Source: Fontibacillus panacisegetis (GTDB lineage: Bacteria; Bacillota; Bacilli; Paenibacillales; Paenibacillaceae). Taken from it: a stretch of 38,152 bases of DNA. Made by a program: the position numbers and the translations under genes. The stretch spans positions 1 to 38,152 of the forward strand of contig NZ_FNBG01000039.1 in assembly GCF_900102215.1 (NCBI RefSeq). Reading direction: 5' to 3'. The notes under the pieces were generated by a model. It worked only from the letters and a program-made list of their open reading frames with translations, made no database searches and was not told the DNA's origin. Below, piece by piece: positions 31,886 through 38,152 of this stretch (its first letter is position 1; each line of letters begins with the position of its first letter).

Positions 31886-32749
31886 TTAACTTTTTATCGC
31901 TCCGGATGTCAGACCAGCAATAATCCAGCGACTAAAGAAAATAAATACAATCAATAGTGGCAGTGTTGCTGTAAAGGTAGCTGACATAATCATTCCGAAA
32001 TCGATACCATCTTTGTTGGTGAACAACTGCTGCAATGCAATTTGAATCGTATAGTTTTCTCTATTCTTTAGAACAACAAGTGGCCAGAAGAAATCATTCC
32101 ATACGTTCATAAAATTTAAAATAGCTAGTGTACCCATTGCCGGAGTTACGACTGGAATCGCAATGTTCCAGAAAATACGGAAATGTCCGCCGCCATCAAT
32201 CCGTCCAGCTTCGAGTAGCTCAGAGTGAACGGCCGAAGAAATATACTGTCTCATCCAGAATATTCCGAACGCATTAACCATCGCCGGTACGATTAACGCC
32301 TTATAGCTATCAATCCAGTGCAGCTTAGCCATAATAACATACAACGGAAGTACGCCTAGCTGTGCTGGTACAAGCATTGTTCCGATAACGAAAACAAACA
32401 ACACTTTTTTGAACGGAAATTCATATTTTGCAAAAGCGTAACCCGCCAATGTACACAAGAACACGACAGACACAGTAACCGCTGAAGAAACTACAACGGA
32501 ATTTAACAGTGCTCTGAAAAAGTCAGTCCGTTCCAACACTCTGGAAAAGTTATCGAAGAAATTGGTTCCAGGTGTTAATAACGGTGGGATATGAAAAGCA
32601 GCATCCTTATCATTGGTAGCAACCACGAACATCCAATAAAACGGGAAGATGGATATCAAGGCGCCGATAATCATTACTAAATAAAATAATGTTTTAGCTA
32701 TAACTCCCGGCTCATCCGGTCTTTTTCTTTTAAGTACAAAAGTACTCAT
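31886..32749 (-). CDS. carbohydrate ABC transporter permease, MalG type
   Basis: A 287-residue inner-membrane permease with six helices and the EAA loop ELLEAGRIDGGGHFRIFWNIAIPVVTPA, which docks on the ATPase. The opening (FYLVMIIGALISIFPFYWMFVVATN) is typical of the MalG/AraQ group, where the second permease of CUT1 importers belongs. Start ATG overlaps the upstream permease's stop by 4 bases (ATGA), a sign of coupled translation. No ATPase gene is in the operon; CUT1 systems of this group usually share a general ATPase of the MsmX kind encoded elsewhere. Confidence 0.92.
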   Translation of the reverse strand: MSTFVLKRKRPDEPGVIAKTLFYLVMIIGALISIFPFYWMFVVATNDKDAAFHIPPLLTPGTNFFDNFSRVLERTDFFRALLNSVVVSSAVTVSVVFLCTLAGYAFAKYEFPFKKVLFVFVIGTMLVPAQLGVLPLYVIMAKLHWIDSYKALIVPAMVNAFGIFWMRQYISSAVHSELLEAGRIDGGGHFRIFWNIAIPVVTPAMGTLAILNFMNVWNDFFWPLVVLKNRENYTIQIALQQLFTNKDGIDFGMIMSATFTATLPLLIVFIFFSRWIIAGLTSGAIKS

Positions 32750-33702
32750 GCTTTTCCTCCTCCTTCTCCACCCATTCGACTTGATAACAGCATATTAAGC
32801 AAGGAGAAGAAAATCGTTGCAAGTAACAATAGTACTGCTGATGCTGCCGCCGTACCGAAGAAGCCATTCATAAATGCTTCGCTATACAAATAGTTAACCA
32901 TCGTAACCCCTTCTTGCCGTGTAGCACCTGAACCAGATTGTCCAAGGAACACATATGGCTCTGTAAAGAGCTGTAGTGCCCCGATCGTAGATATCAATGT
33001 AACGAACAGGATAAACGGGCGGAGCATTGGAAGCGTAATATAAATCATTTGCTGTCCGCGATTCGCACCATCAATTTTAGCCGCTTCGTAAATATCCGTT
33101 GGAATACTTTGAAGCCCCGACAGGAAAATAATCGCGTTATACCCCATCCAACGCCACATTACCATAGTTGAGATAGCGATTTTTACTCCCCACCAGCCTG
33201 AGTTGAAAGGAACGCTATCTAATCCAAAGTTGCCCAATAACCAGTTAACCATACCGTTGTTACCAAACATAGTACTGAACACTAACGTTACAGCAACAAT
33301 TGAAGTGATATTCGGCATAAAGTATAAAATCCGGAAAGTATTTTTGAATTTATTCAAAGCCGAGTTGAGCATGACCGCTACGAATAATGCCACTATAAGC
33401 TGAGGTACAGTACCCATCAAAGCCATAATTATCGTGTTACTGAAGGAAACCCAAAACGTTGGATCACTAGTAACCAAGTGATAATTTTTGAACCCTACAA
33501 ACTTCATAGGTCCAAGTGCATCCCATTTAAAGAAAGACAAATATATAGTAAAGAGAATCGGATACAAACCGAATATGGCAAAAAGAATAAAAAATGGTGA
33601 GATAAAAGTATATGCCGTAAGACGGCTTCGTCTAGTCTCCGTCCAAAAACGCCGTTTTGGCGGTGCCGGCTGGGCCGGCCTAGCTGTAGCAGTGTCAGCC
33701 AT
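32746..33702 (-). CDS. carbohydrate ABC transporter permease, MalF type
   Basis: A 318-residue permease forming the channel with the MalG-type partner. A soluble, Pro/Ala-rich N-terminus (TATARPAQPAPPKRRFW) precedes six helices (AYTFISPFFILFAIFGLYPILFTIYLSFFKW is the first) and the EAA loop (DIYEAAKIDGANRGQQMIYITLPMLRP). Start ATG 33702 follows GGAGGTGCGC. Between it and the upstream SBP lies a long stem-loop (33731-33773), common in ABC operons for making more binding protein than permease. Confidence 0.92.
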   Translation of the reverse strand: MADTATARPAQPAPPKRRFWTETRRSRLTAYTFISPFFILFAIFGLYPILFTIYLSFFKWDALGPMKFVGFKNYHLVTSDPTFWVSFSNTIIMALMGTVPQLIVALFVAVMLNSALNKFKNTFRILYFMPNITSIVAVTLVFSTMFGNNGMVNWLLGNFGLDSVPFNSGWWGVKIAISTMVMWRWMGYNAIIFLSGLQSIPTDIYEAAKIDGANRGQQMIYITLPMLRPFILFVTLISTIGALQLFTEPYVFLGQSGSGATRQEGVTMVNYLYSEAFMNGFFGTAAASAVLLLLATIFFSLLNMLLSSRMGGEGGGKA

Positions 33703-33730
33703 AAGCGCACCTCCATGAAGTAATTGATAA

Positions 33731-33773
33731 ATCCGAATCCGCAGGAGGATTGTAACCTCCCACGAATTCGGAT
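33731..33773 (-). promoter_or_regulatory. intercistronic stem-loop between SBP and permease genes
   Basis: Arms ATCCGAAT...AGGAGG (33731-33748) and CCTCC...ATTCGGAT (33756-33773) form a long imperfect hairpin. No strong T-run follows on the minus strand, so it suits mRNA stabilisation of the SBP message or partial attenuation rather than full termination. Confidence 0.6.
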
Positions 33774-33791
33774 AATGAATTAGCTATAAAC

Positions 33792-35141
33792 CTAGCTGCG
33801 GTCTACCAAAGTCTTGATTTGCTTGATTGCGCTATCCCATTCTTTTTGTGGATCCGCTTTTTTCTCCAGAACGTTTTTAAGAGCATCTTTGATAAGCTTA
33901 TCTGCTTGGTCATGCAATGGTCCGTAGTATACTGGTTTTACACGTTCAGCAGATTTAGCGTAAGCTTCAGAGATAACTTGACCGCTAAAAAATTCATCTT
34001 TCTCTTCAGTAAATGCTGGCTCGGTGTACACTGCTGGAACAGAAGGGAACAAGCCGCTAGTTTTGAACGATTTCAATTGGTTTTCTTTGTTTACTAACCA
34101 GGAAATAAATTCATAAGCTTCTTTCGAATGTTTGCCTTCTTTAGGCAGTGTTAAGAAGGAACCACCCCAGTTACCCGCACCTTCAGGAAGCTGTGCAATT
34201 GCCCATTTACCTGATGATTCTGGAGCATTTCTAATTGTTCCGGCCATCCAAGCTGGGCCGAGCATTACGCCAAACTCGCCATCATTAACCGCTTTTTGCC
34301 ATTCAGGGGACCATAGCTGCCAGTTGCCGATCCATCCCTCTTGGATACCTTTTACAGTAAAGTCATAAGCTTTTTTAACTTGTGGATTTGTATCACCAAT
34401 AAAAGAGCCATCTTCTTTGTTGAAGTAAATTTGGTCAGGGGATTGGTCGCGAACACCGTTGTACACGAGGTCCGTCAAATCGGAAAATGGTTTGCCCGTT
34501 TTTGCTTTGAAATCCTTACCAACAGCTGCGAACTTATCCCAAGTATCGATCGCTGCACTGAATCCATCCGGATCAGTAGGCAAGCCGGCTTTTTCAGCCA
34601 GATCTGTGCGGAAGTAAGCTACAGTAGGACCTATGTCCGTTGGAAGACCCAATTGAAAAGATCCATCTTTCGAAGTTGCTTGTTTCCATTTCCAGTCCAG
34701 ATAGTTGCCTGCGATATCTTTTGCACCAAGGTCATTCAGGTTGTAGAATTTATCCTGAGCACCAATGAAACGTTCCATGAAAGCGATCTCAAGCATAAAA
34801 ATGTCAGGAGCACCTGAGCCTGCGGACAATGCTGTCGTCAAGTTGTTGTGATGCGCTGTTTGGTCAGATGTATTTTGGAACTTAAACGTAACGTTCGGAT
34901 GCTCTTTAGTATATTCTTTAGCGAGATCCTCATAGTTTGTTGTTCCGAGAGACCAGAATGTAAGTTCAACTGGTTCTGCCGATTCTTTCGTATCGTTAGT
35001 ACCTTGACTATCAGTGGTTGTTGCTGGAGGAGTAGTAGAATTATTACCACTAGAAGAATTTTTGTTGCCTCCACAAGCTGCCAGTGAAGCTACCATCAAA
35101 ACAGCTACCAGCAATAAAGCCCATGATTTTGCTCTTTTCAT
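33792..35141 (-). CDS. carbohydrate ABC transporter substrate-binding lipoprotein (family 1)
   Basis: A 449-residue extracellular lipoprotein feeding the MalF/MalG-type permeases. Signal peptide with lipobox LAAC (Cys23), a Ser/Thr/Asn-rich linker to about residue 50, then family-1 features: VELTFWSLGTTNYEDLAKEYTKEHPNVTFKF, GAPDIFMLEIAFMERF, WQKAVNDGEFGVMLGPAWMAGT, and KEAYEFISWLVNKENQLK. It is the first gene of the importer operon; RBS AAAGGGG. A palindrome at 35281-35296 lies about 140 bases upstream. The substrate is not readable; maltodextrins are plausible given the amylase 8 kb away. Confidence 0.92.
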   Translation of the reverse strand: MKRAKSWALLLVAVLMVASLAACGGNKNSSSGNNSTTPPATTTDSQGTNDTKESAEPVELTFWSLGTTNYEDLAKEYTKEHPNVTFKFQNTSDQTAHHNNLTTALSAGSGAPDIFMLEIAFMERFIGAQDKFYNLNDLGAKDIAGNYLDWKWKQATSKDGSFQLGLPTDIGPTVAYFRTDLAEKAGLPTDPDGFSAAIDTWDKFAAVGKDFKAKTGKPFSDLTDLVYNGVRDQSPDQIYFNKEDGSFIGDTNPQVKKAYDFTVKGIQEGWIGNWQLWSPEWQKAVNDGEFGVMLGPAWMAGTIRNAPESSGKWAIAQLPEGAGNWGGSFLTLPKEGKHSKEAYEFISWLVNKENQLKSFKTSGLFPSVPAVYTEPAFTEEKDEFFSGQVISEAYAKSAERVKPVYYGPLHDQADKLIKDALKNVLEKKADPQKEWDSAIKQIKTLVDRS

Positions 35142-35280
35142 TTCTTTACCCCTTTCGATATCTTATTTACAATCTAAGTCTACTGAAAATATCCGAACAT
35201 TTTGAGGAGGTAATATTTCGATTTATGGTTTGAATTTTTACGGTTCGAAAGATTTCACACCTGTTTTTTGAGGTATACCG

Positions 35281-35296
35281 TTTAAGTAAACTTAAA
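35281..35296. promoter_or_regulatory. operator-like palindrome TTTAAGT-AA-ACTTAAA
   Basis: A perfect 7-bp inverted repeat with a 2-bp centre between fabV's terminator and the importer operon start (140 bases upstream of the SBP). It could be a regulator site for the importer, or only the A/T-rich tail following the fabV terminator. No regulator is assigned. Confidence 0.3.
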
Positions 35297-35298
35297 AT

Positions 35299-35327
35299 AA
35301 AAAAAGAGCCATCTCGGAAGATGACCC
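35299..35327 (-). terminator. terminator of fabV
   Basis: On the minus strand GGGTCATCT-TCCG-AGATGGCTC pairs fully when G-U pairs are allowed, followed by TTTTTTT. It lies 45 bases after the fabV stop and works only in that direction. Confidence 0.8.
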
Positions 35328-35371
35328 TTATCCTTATCGCTATTTTGTTACATTAATTGATGAAAAAGCCT

Positions 35372-36562
35372 TTATTTTACATTCGCTACCTCGACAACAG
35401 TATCTACTTCAGCTTCATAATCTATGCCTTCTGTTTCAAAACCAAACAGCTGGAAAAACTCACGGCGAAAGCCTTCCAGATCAGTCAACTCGTAAACACT
35501 GTCTGTAGTTAATGCATCCCACAATTTTGCAACCTCAGTCTGAACATCCTCACGCATTTCCCAATCGTCAATCCGAATCCGTCCTTTATGATCAACAGGT
35601 ACATCACCACCGCTATATAATCGATCAGCAAACAGACGATGCATCTGCTCAATCGTTCCTTCATGGATGCCTTTTTCTTTCATAACCTTGTACAATGCCG
35701 ACATATATAATGGTACGATCGGAATTGCAGAGCTGGATTGTGTTACTAACGCTTTACTTACTACTACATATGCATGACCACCTTGTGCCTCTAGCTGCTT
35801 GTCCAATTGTTTGGCTGTTGCTTCAAGATGATCTTTTGCTTGACCGATCGTTCCTTCACGATATATACGCTCGGTCAATTCGGGACCAATATAGGAGTAT
35901 GCAATAGTAATAGCATTTTGCGCCAACACACCAGCCTCACAAAGCGTATCGATCCATTCCTGCCAATCGTCACCGCCCATGACAGCAACCGTCTCCGATA
36001 TCTCCTGTTCAGTTGCCGGCTCCAGAGTAACCATACTAATTTCTCCGGTATGAAAATTCACCGTTTTATTACTGTAGGACTCCCCAATCGGCTTCAACAC
36101 CGAATTATAATATTGCCCAGTGTTAGCATCTGTTTTACGAGCGGTTGCCACACTGTAAACGACAAGATCGACTTGTCCCAGCTCTTTGGAGATCAACTCA
36201 GCTGTTCTGACCTTTGTCTCTTTAGAAAAAGCATCTCCCGTTACACTAAACGATTGAAGGCCCGCTTCTTGGGCTGCTTTCTCAAAAGCCGCCGAATTGT
36301 ACCATCCTGCTGAAGCTGTTCTCGCGCCAGCAGCTTGACTCGGACGATAAACTCCAACTGTATTAGCTCCCGCTCCAAAAGCAGCCGTAATTCGTGCAGC
36401 CAGCCCGTATCCAGTAGAAGCTCCGATCACAAGCACGTTTTTCGGCCCCTTGCCAAGTGGACGAGTCTTAACATAATCAATCTGCTGCTGTACCTGCTTT
36501 GCACATCCTTCTGGATGAGAGGTCGTGCAAATAAATCCACGTGTTCTTGGCTTAATAATCAT
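35372..36562 (-). CDS. fabV: trans-2-enoyl-ACP reductase, FabV type
   Basis: A 396-residue NADH-dependent reductase completing the fatty-acid elongation cycle (triclosan-resistant alternative to FabI). The family N-terminus is clear (MIIKPRTRGFICTTSHPEGCAKQVQQQIDYV), then the nucleotide-binding VIGASTGYGLAARI (about 45-58), GVYRPS, LVVYSVATARKT and the catalytic Tyr-x8-Lys motif (Tyr234...Lys243 in YREGTIGQAK) after AYSYIGPELT. Length of 396 is normal for FabV (about 395-400). RBS AGGGAAGG precedes the ATG. It is transcribed alone, with its own terminator. Related trans-enoyl-CoA reductases share the same fold, so acyl-CoA use cannot be excluded. Confidence 0.95.
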   Translation of the reverse strand: MIIKPRTRGFICTTSHPEGCAKQVQQQIDYVKTRPLGKGPKNVLVIGASTGYGLAARITAAFGAGANTVGVYRPSQAAGARTASAGWYNSAAFEKAAQEAGLQSFSVTGDAFSKETKVRTAELISKELGQVDLVVYSVATARKTDANTGQYYNSVLKPIGESYSNKTVNFHTGEISMVTLEPATEQEISETVAVMGGDDWQEWIDTLCEAGVLAQNAITIAYSYIGPELTERIYREGTIGQAKDHLEATAKQLDKQLEAQGGHAYVVVSKALVTQSSSAIPIVPLYMSALYKVMKEKGIHEGTIEQMHRLFADRLYSGGDVPVDHKGRIRIDDWEMREDVQTEVAKLWDALTTDSVYELTDLEGFRREFFQLFGFETEGIDYEAEVDTVVEVANVK

Positions 36563-36910
36563 TGTAAATAAATCTATCCTTCCCTGAACAATTGCACTTA
36601 ATAAATGCGATATAACTTCACATAACTAGATGCAATTCTTTTTCTTTTATTTTAACTAAAATTTTCATAATAACAAACTACCCTACTATATTATCAGCTT
36701 AGTCATCACGAGTCACGTAAGAGAATGAAAGATCACTTAGAATTACATGTAGGAGCGTGAAATACAACATCATAATTAACGCTGCCAAACCAACAAAAAA
36801 ATAAGACCTTCTCCCTTTCCTAGTAGTCGATGCAGGTGAAAAAAAGCGGGACCTATGCTACAATACTGAGAATGTTACGGGAATTCGTTTAGGAGGGTAT
36901 TTGAAGCATC
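36563..36910. other. 348-bp intergenic region between divergent fabV and udk, with udk promoter
   Basis: AT-rich, no gene seen. Near udk is an extended -10 (TGCTACAAT, TACAAT at 36859-36864) without a good -35, and an RBS AGGAGGG at 36892-36898. I could not identify a confident fabV promoter; a minus-strand TATATC near 36610 is too weak to call. Confidence 0.5.
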
Positions 36911-37537
36911 ATGTTAATCATAGGCATCGCTGGAGGAACCGGTTCCGGTAAAACAACGGTCGCTCGCTCCGTTATTGACCAGCTAGCAACCGATAAAGTT
37001 ACGTTCATTTCGCAAGATAATTACTATAAAGATCAAGCGCACCTCAGTATGACCGAACGCGAAAAAATCAACTACGACCATCCCTTCGCCTTCGACAACG
37101 AACTGCTTGTGGAACATCTTAAGCAGCTTAAAGCTGGACAAGCTGCTTACGCGCCGGTCTATGATTTCACAATCAATACCCGTTCCGTCGACAAGACGAT
37201 CAAAATGCTGCCGAATCAGATCATTATCGTCGAGGGTTTATTTGTCCTGTATGATGAAAAGCTGCGGGAGCTTCTTGATATCAAGGTGTTTGTAGACACC
37301 GATTCCGACGTCCGCATCCTCCGGCGTGTCCTGCGGGATATGGAAGAACGCGGCCGTTCGATCCAGTCCATTCACCAGCAGTATCTCGCCACCGTCAAGC
37401 CGATGCATGAGTCGTTCATTGAGCCATCCAAAAAATACGCCGACCTCATTATACCCGAAGGCGGGCACAACGAAATCGGCATTCAAATGCTGGCGGTTCT
37501 TACCGAAAAACACTTAACCAACAATTATAAAGCCTGA
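36911..37537 (+). CDS. udk: uridine kinase
   Basis: A 208-residue cytoplasmic enzyme phosphorylating uridine and cytidine to their monophosphates (pyrimidine salvage). P-loop GGTGSGKTT (residues 8-16), the FISQDNYYKD and YDHPFAFDNELL substrate motifs, YDFTINTR, the VEGLFVLYD strand, and RVLRDMEERGRS lid region are all typical; length matches Bacillus Udk (about 210). AGGAGGG at 36892-36898 lies 12 bases before the ATG, slightly far, but no other start in frame fits. The following palindrome at 37674-37699 (AAAAGCCTGCA/TGCAGGCTTTT plus T-run) could terminate it. Confidence 0.93.
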   Translation: MLIIGIAGGTGSGKTTVARSVIDQLATDKVTFISQDNYYKDQAHLSMTEREKINYDHPFAFDNELLVEHLKQLKAGQAAYAPVYDFTINTRSVDKTIKMLPNQIIIVEGLFVLYDEKLRELLDIKVFVDTDSDVRILRRVLRDMEERGRSIQSIHQQYLATVKPMHESFIEPSKKYADLIIPEGGHNEIGIQMLAVLTEKHLTNNYKA

Positions 37538-37630
37538 GAAAATTTATTGTGTCGGCATAGCCTATAAGTGAAGGTATCGCTCCTCGCGCCTGATGTTAAG
37601 TGGATAGATGATTAGAACAACGCGGGAAAA

Positions 37631-37806
37631 TTGCAAAAGTGCATCTTTTTTTACTTGAAATCTCGTTCACGTCAAAAGCCTGCAAAAATGCAGGCTTTTT
37701 GTTCATTCTTCTTCATTTATCTTATTTTGTGAGAAAATTGATGCAGATTTGCAGGCTTTTTCTCCAAAACAGTAGTTTGGCCAGAAAATAACTGCACTTT
37801 CGCAGG
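37631..37806. repeat. array of four CCTGCAAAAATGCAGG-type palindromes
   Basis: Units start near 37631 (TTGCAAAAGTGCATC), 37679 (CCTGCAAAAATGCAGG, perfect), 37741 (ATGCAGATTTGCAGG) and 37790 (ACTGCACTTTCGCAGG): steps of 48, 62 and 49 bp, the same rhythm as at 26777-26956, though the DNA between units differs. The second unit extends to an 11-bp stem with T-tails both ways and could act as a terminator for udk. Confidence 0.75.
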
Positions 37807-37842
37807 TTTTTTAATTGGACAGAGGCCAATCAACTTCACAAA

Positions 37843-37882
37843 TAACAAAAGAAGCACCGCCTGATATCAGCAGTGCTTCTTC
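37843..37882 (-). terminator. terminator of the rRNA operon
   Basis: On the minus strand AGAAGCACTGC-TGATATCA-GGCGGTGCTTCT followed by TTTGTTATTT, 6 bases after the 3' end of 5S rRNA. Confidence 0.85.
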
Positions 37883-37887
37883 ATTGT

Positions 37888-38004
37888 GCTTGGCGGCGTC
37901 CTACTCTCCCAGAACCCTTCGGTTCAAGTACCATCGGCGCTGGAGGGCTTAACGGTCGTGTTCGGGATGGGTACGTGTGGAACCCCTCCGCCATCGCCAC
38001 CAAA
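37888..38004 (-). rRNA. rrf: 5S ribosomal RNA
   Basis: Reading the minus strand, the gene begins TTTGGTGGCGATGGCGGAGG and ends GAGTAGGACGCCGCCAAGC; the ends pair as expected for 5S helix I. It contains the conserved CCGAACACG and GCGCCGATGGTA segments. The length of about 117 fits Bacillales. It is the last gene of a 16S-23S-5S operon reading right to left, with its terminator at once after it. Confidence 0.96.
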
Positions 38005-38087
38005 CGAATGACTTTTTCAGATGCTTAATCACCTGAAAACTGGATACGAAACTAGATTTGCAAGTTAGACCTGAATATTCAGGAATT

Positions 38088-38152
38088 TGGATAAGCCCTC
38101 GACCGATTAGTACCTGTCAGCTCCATACATTGCTGCACTTCCACCTCAGGCC
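38088..38152 (-). rRNA. rrl: 23S ribosomal RNA, 3' end only
   Basis: The minus strand reads GGCCTGAGGTGGAAGTGCAG, AATGTATGGAGCTGACAGG, TACTAATCGGTCGAGGGCTTA, the universally conserved 3' end of bacterial 23S rRNA. The gene continues beyond the window. The 83-base spacer to 5S (38005-38087) holds no tRNA. The exact 3' end is set by analogy and may shift by a few bases. Confidence 0.93.

Noticed and set aside
36720..36812. 15-codon frame with AGGAG-GTG start upstream of udk
   Set aside because: Too short, Lys/Asn-rich as expected from AT-rich spacer, and no support from context.
38005..38087. Possible tRNA between 5S and 23S
   Set aside because: No cloverleaf or TTC loop is visible in the 83-base spacer.

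Overview
The window looks like a chromosomal segment of a Paenibacillus-type Gram-positive (Bacillales). This rests on the style of the genes (YesM/YesN two-component pair, many Cys-lipobox solute-binding proteins, a CotH-family protein, ExoA, Udk, a strong AGGAGG-type RBS before many genes), AT-leaning DNA, CcpA-type cre sites, a Fur box, PhoP-like boxes, and large secreted starch enzymes built from FN3 and CBM modules. The species assignment is inference, not proof.

Layout, left to right. 1-206: end of a short inverted-repeat (MITE-like) element cut by the window edge. 0.3-1.4 kb: a TetR-type regulator and a small lipoprotein. 1.4-9.0 kb (minus strand): a peptide/nickel-type ABC operon (SBP, DppD, DppF, DppB, DppC), with a tandemly duplicated structured repeat wedged between dppB and dppC, preceded by an alpha/beta-hydrolase fused to a DUF1684 domain. 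9.1-9.5 kb: a non-coding field of palindromic repeats. 9.5-10.9 kb (minus): a 40-residue small ORF overlapping exoA, exoA itself, and an IsdG/HmoB-like monooxygenase under a Fur box. 11.0-13.3 kb: an ArsR-type regulator and a SulP anion transporter. 13.4-15.2 kb: an HXXEE membrane protein convergent with a secreted metallophosphoesterase.

15.2-18.7 kb: a plus-strand cassette of VTC-type polyphosphate polymerase, DUF4956 membrane protein and CotH-kinase lipoprotein. The gap it shares with the divergent phosphatase carries 11-bp-phased PhoP-box-like repeats, so the block reads as a phosphate-responsive unit. 18.7-26.0 kb (minus): one 2442-residue secreted enzyme with two complete GH13 amylase domains, two CBM26-like and two CBM25-like modules, six FN3 domains and a C-terminal substrate-binding-like domain, with four cre-like sites upstream. 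26.4 kb: a GlsB/YeaQ-type membrane protein. 26.7-27.1 kb: a complete 406-bp MITE-like element, the inverted near-identical partner of the copy at the left edge.

27.1-35.1 kb (minus): a carbohydrate ABC importer (SBP, two permeases, no ATPase) followed by YesM kinase, a membrane-anchored SBP and YesN regulator. Together with the amylase this looks like an oligosaccharide sensing and uptake locus in which extracellular starch degradation would feed import; the substrate is inferred from proximity only. 35.4-36.6 kb (minus): FabV enoyl-ACP reductase. 36.9-37.5 kb: uridine kinase. The window closes with another palindrome array and the 3' end of an rRNA operon on the minus strand (5S complete, 23S 3' end).

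The least explained material is the non-coding DNA: three unrelated palindrome families share nearly the same spacing (about 50 bp, then 62-72 bp, then 50 bp), and a structured ~184-bp repeat is duplicated inside an operon.
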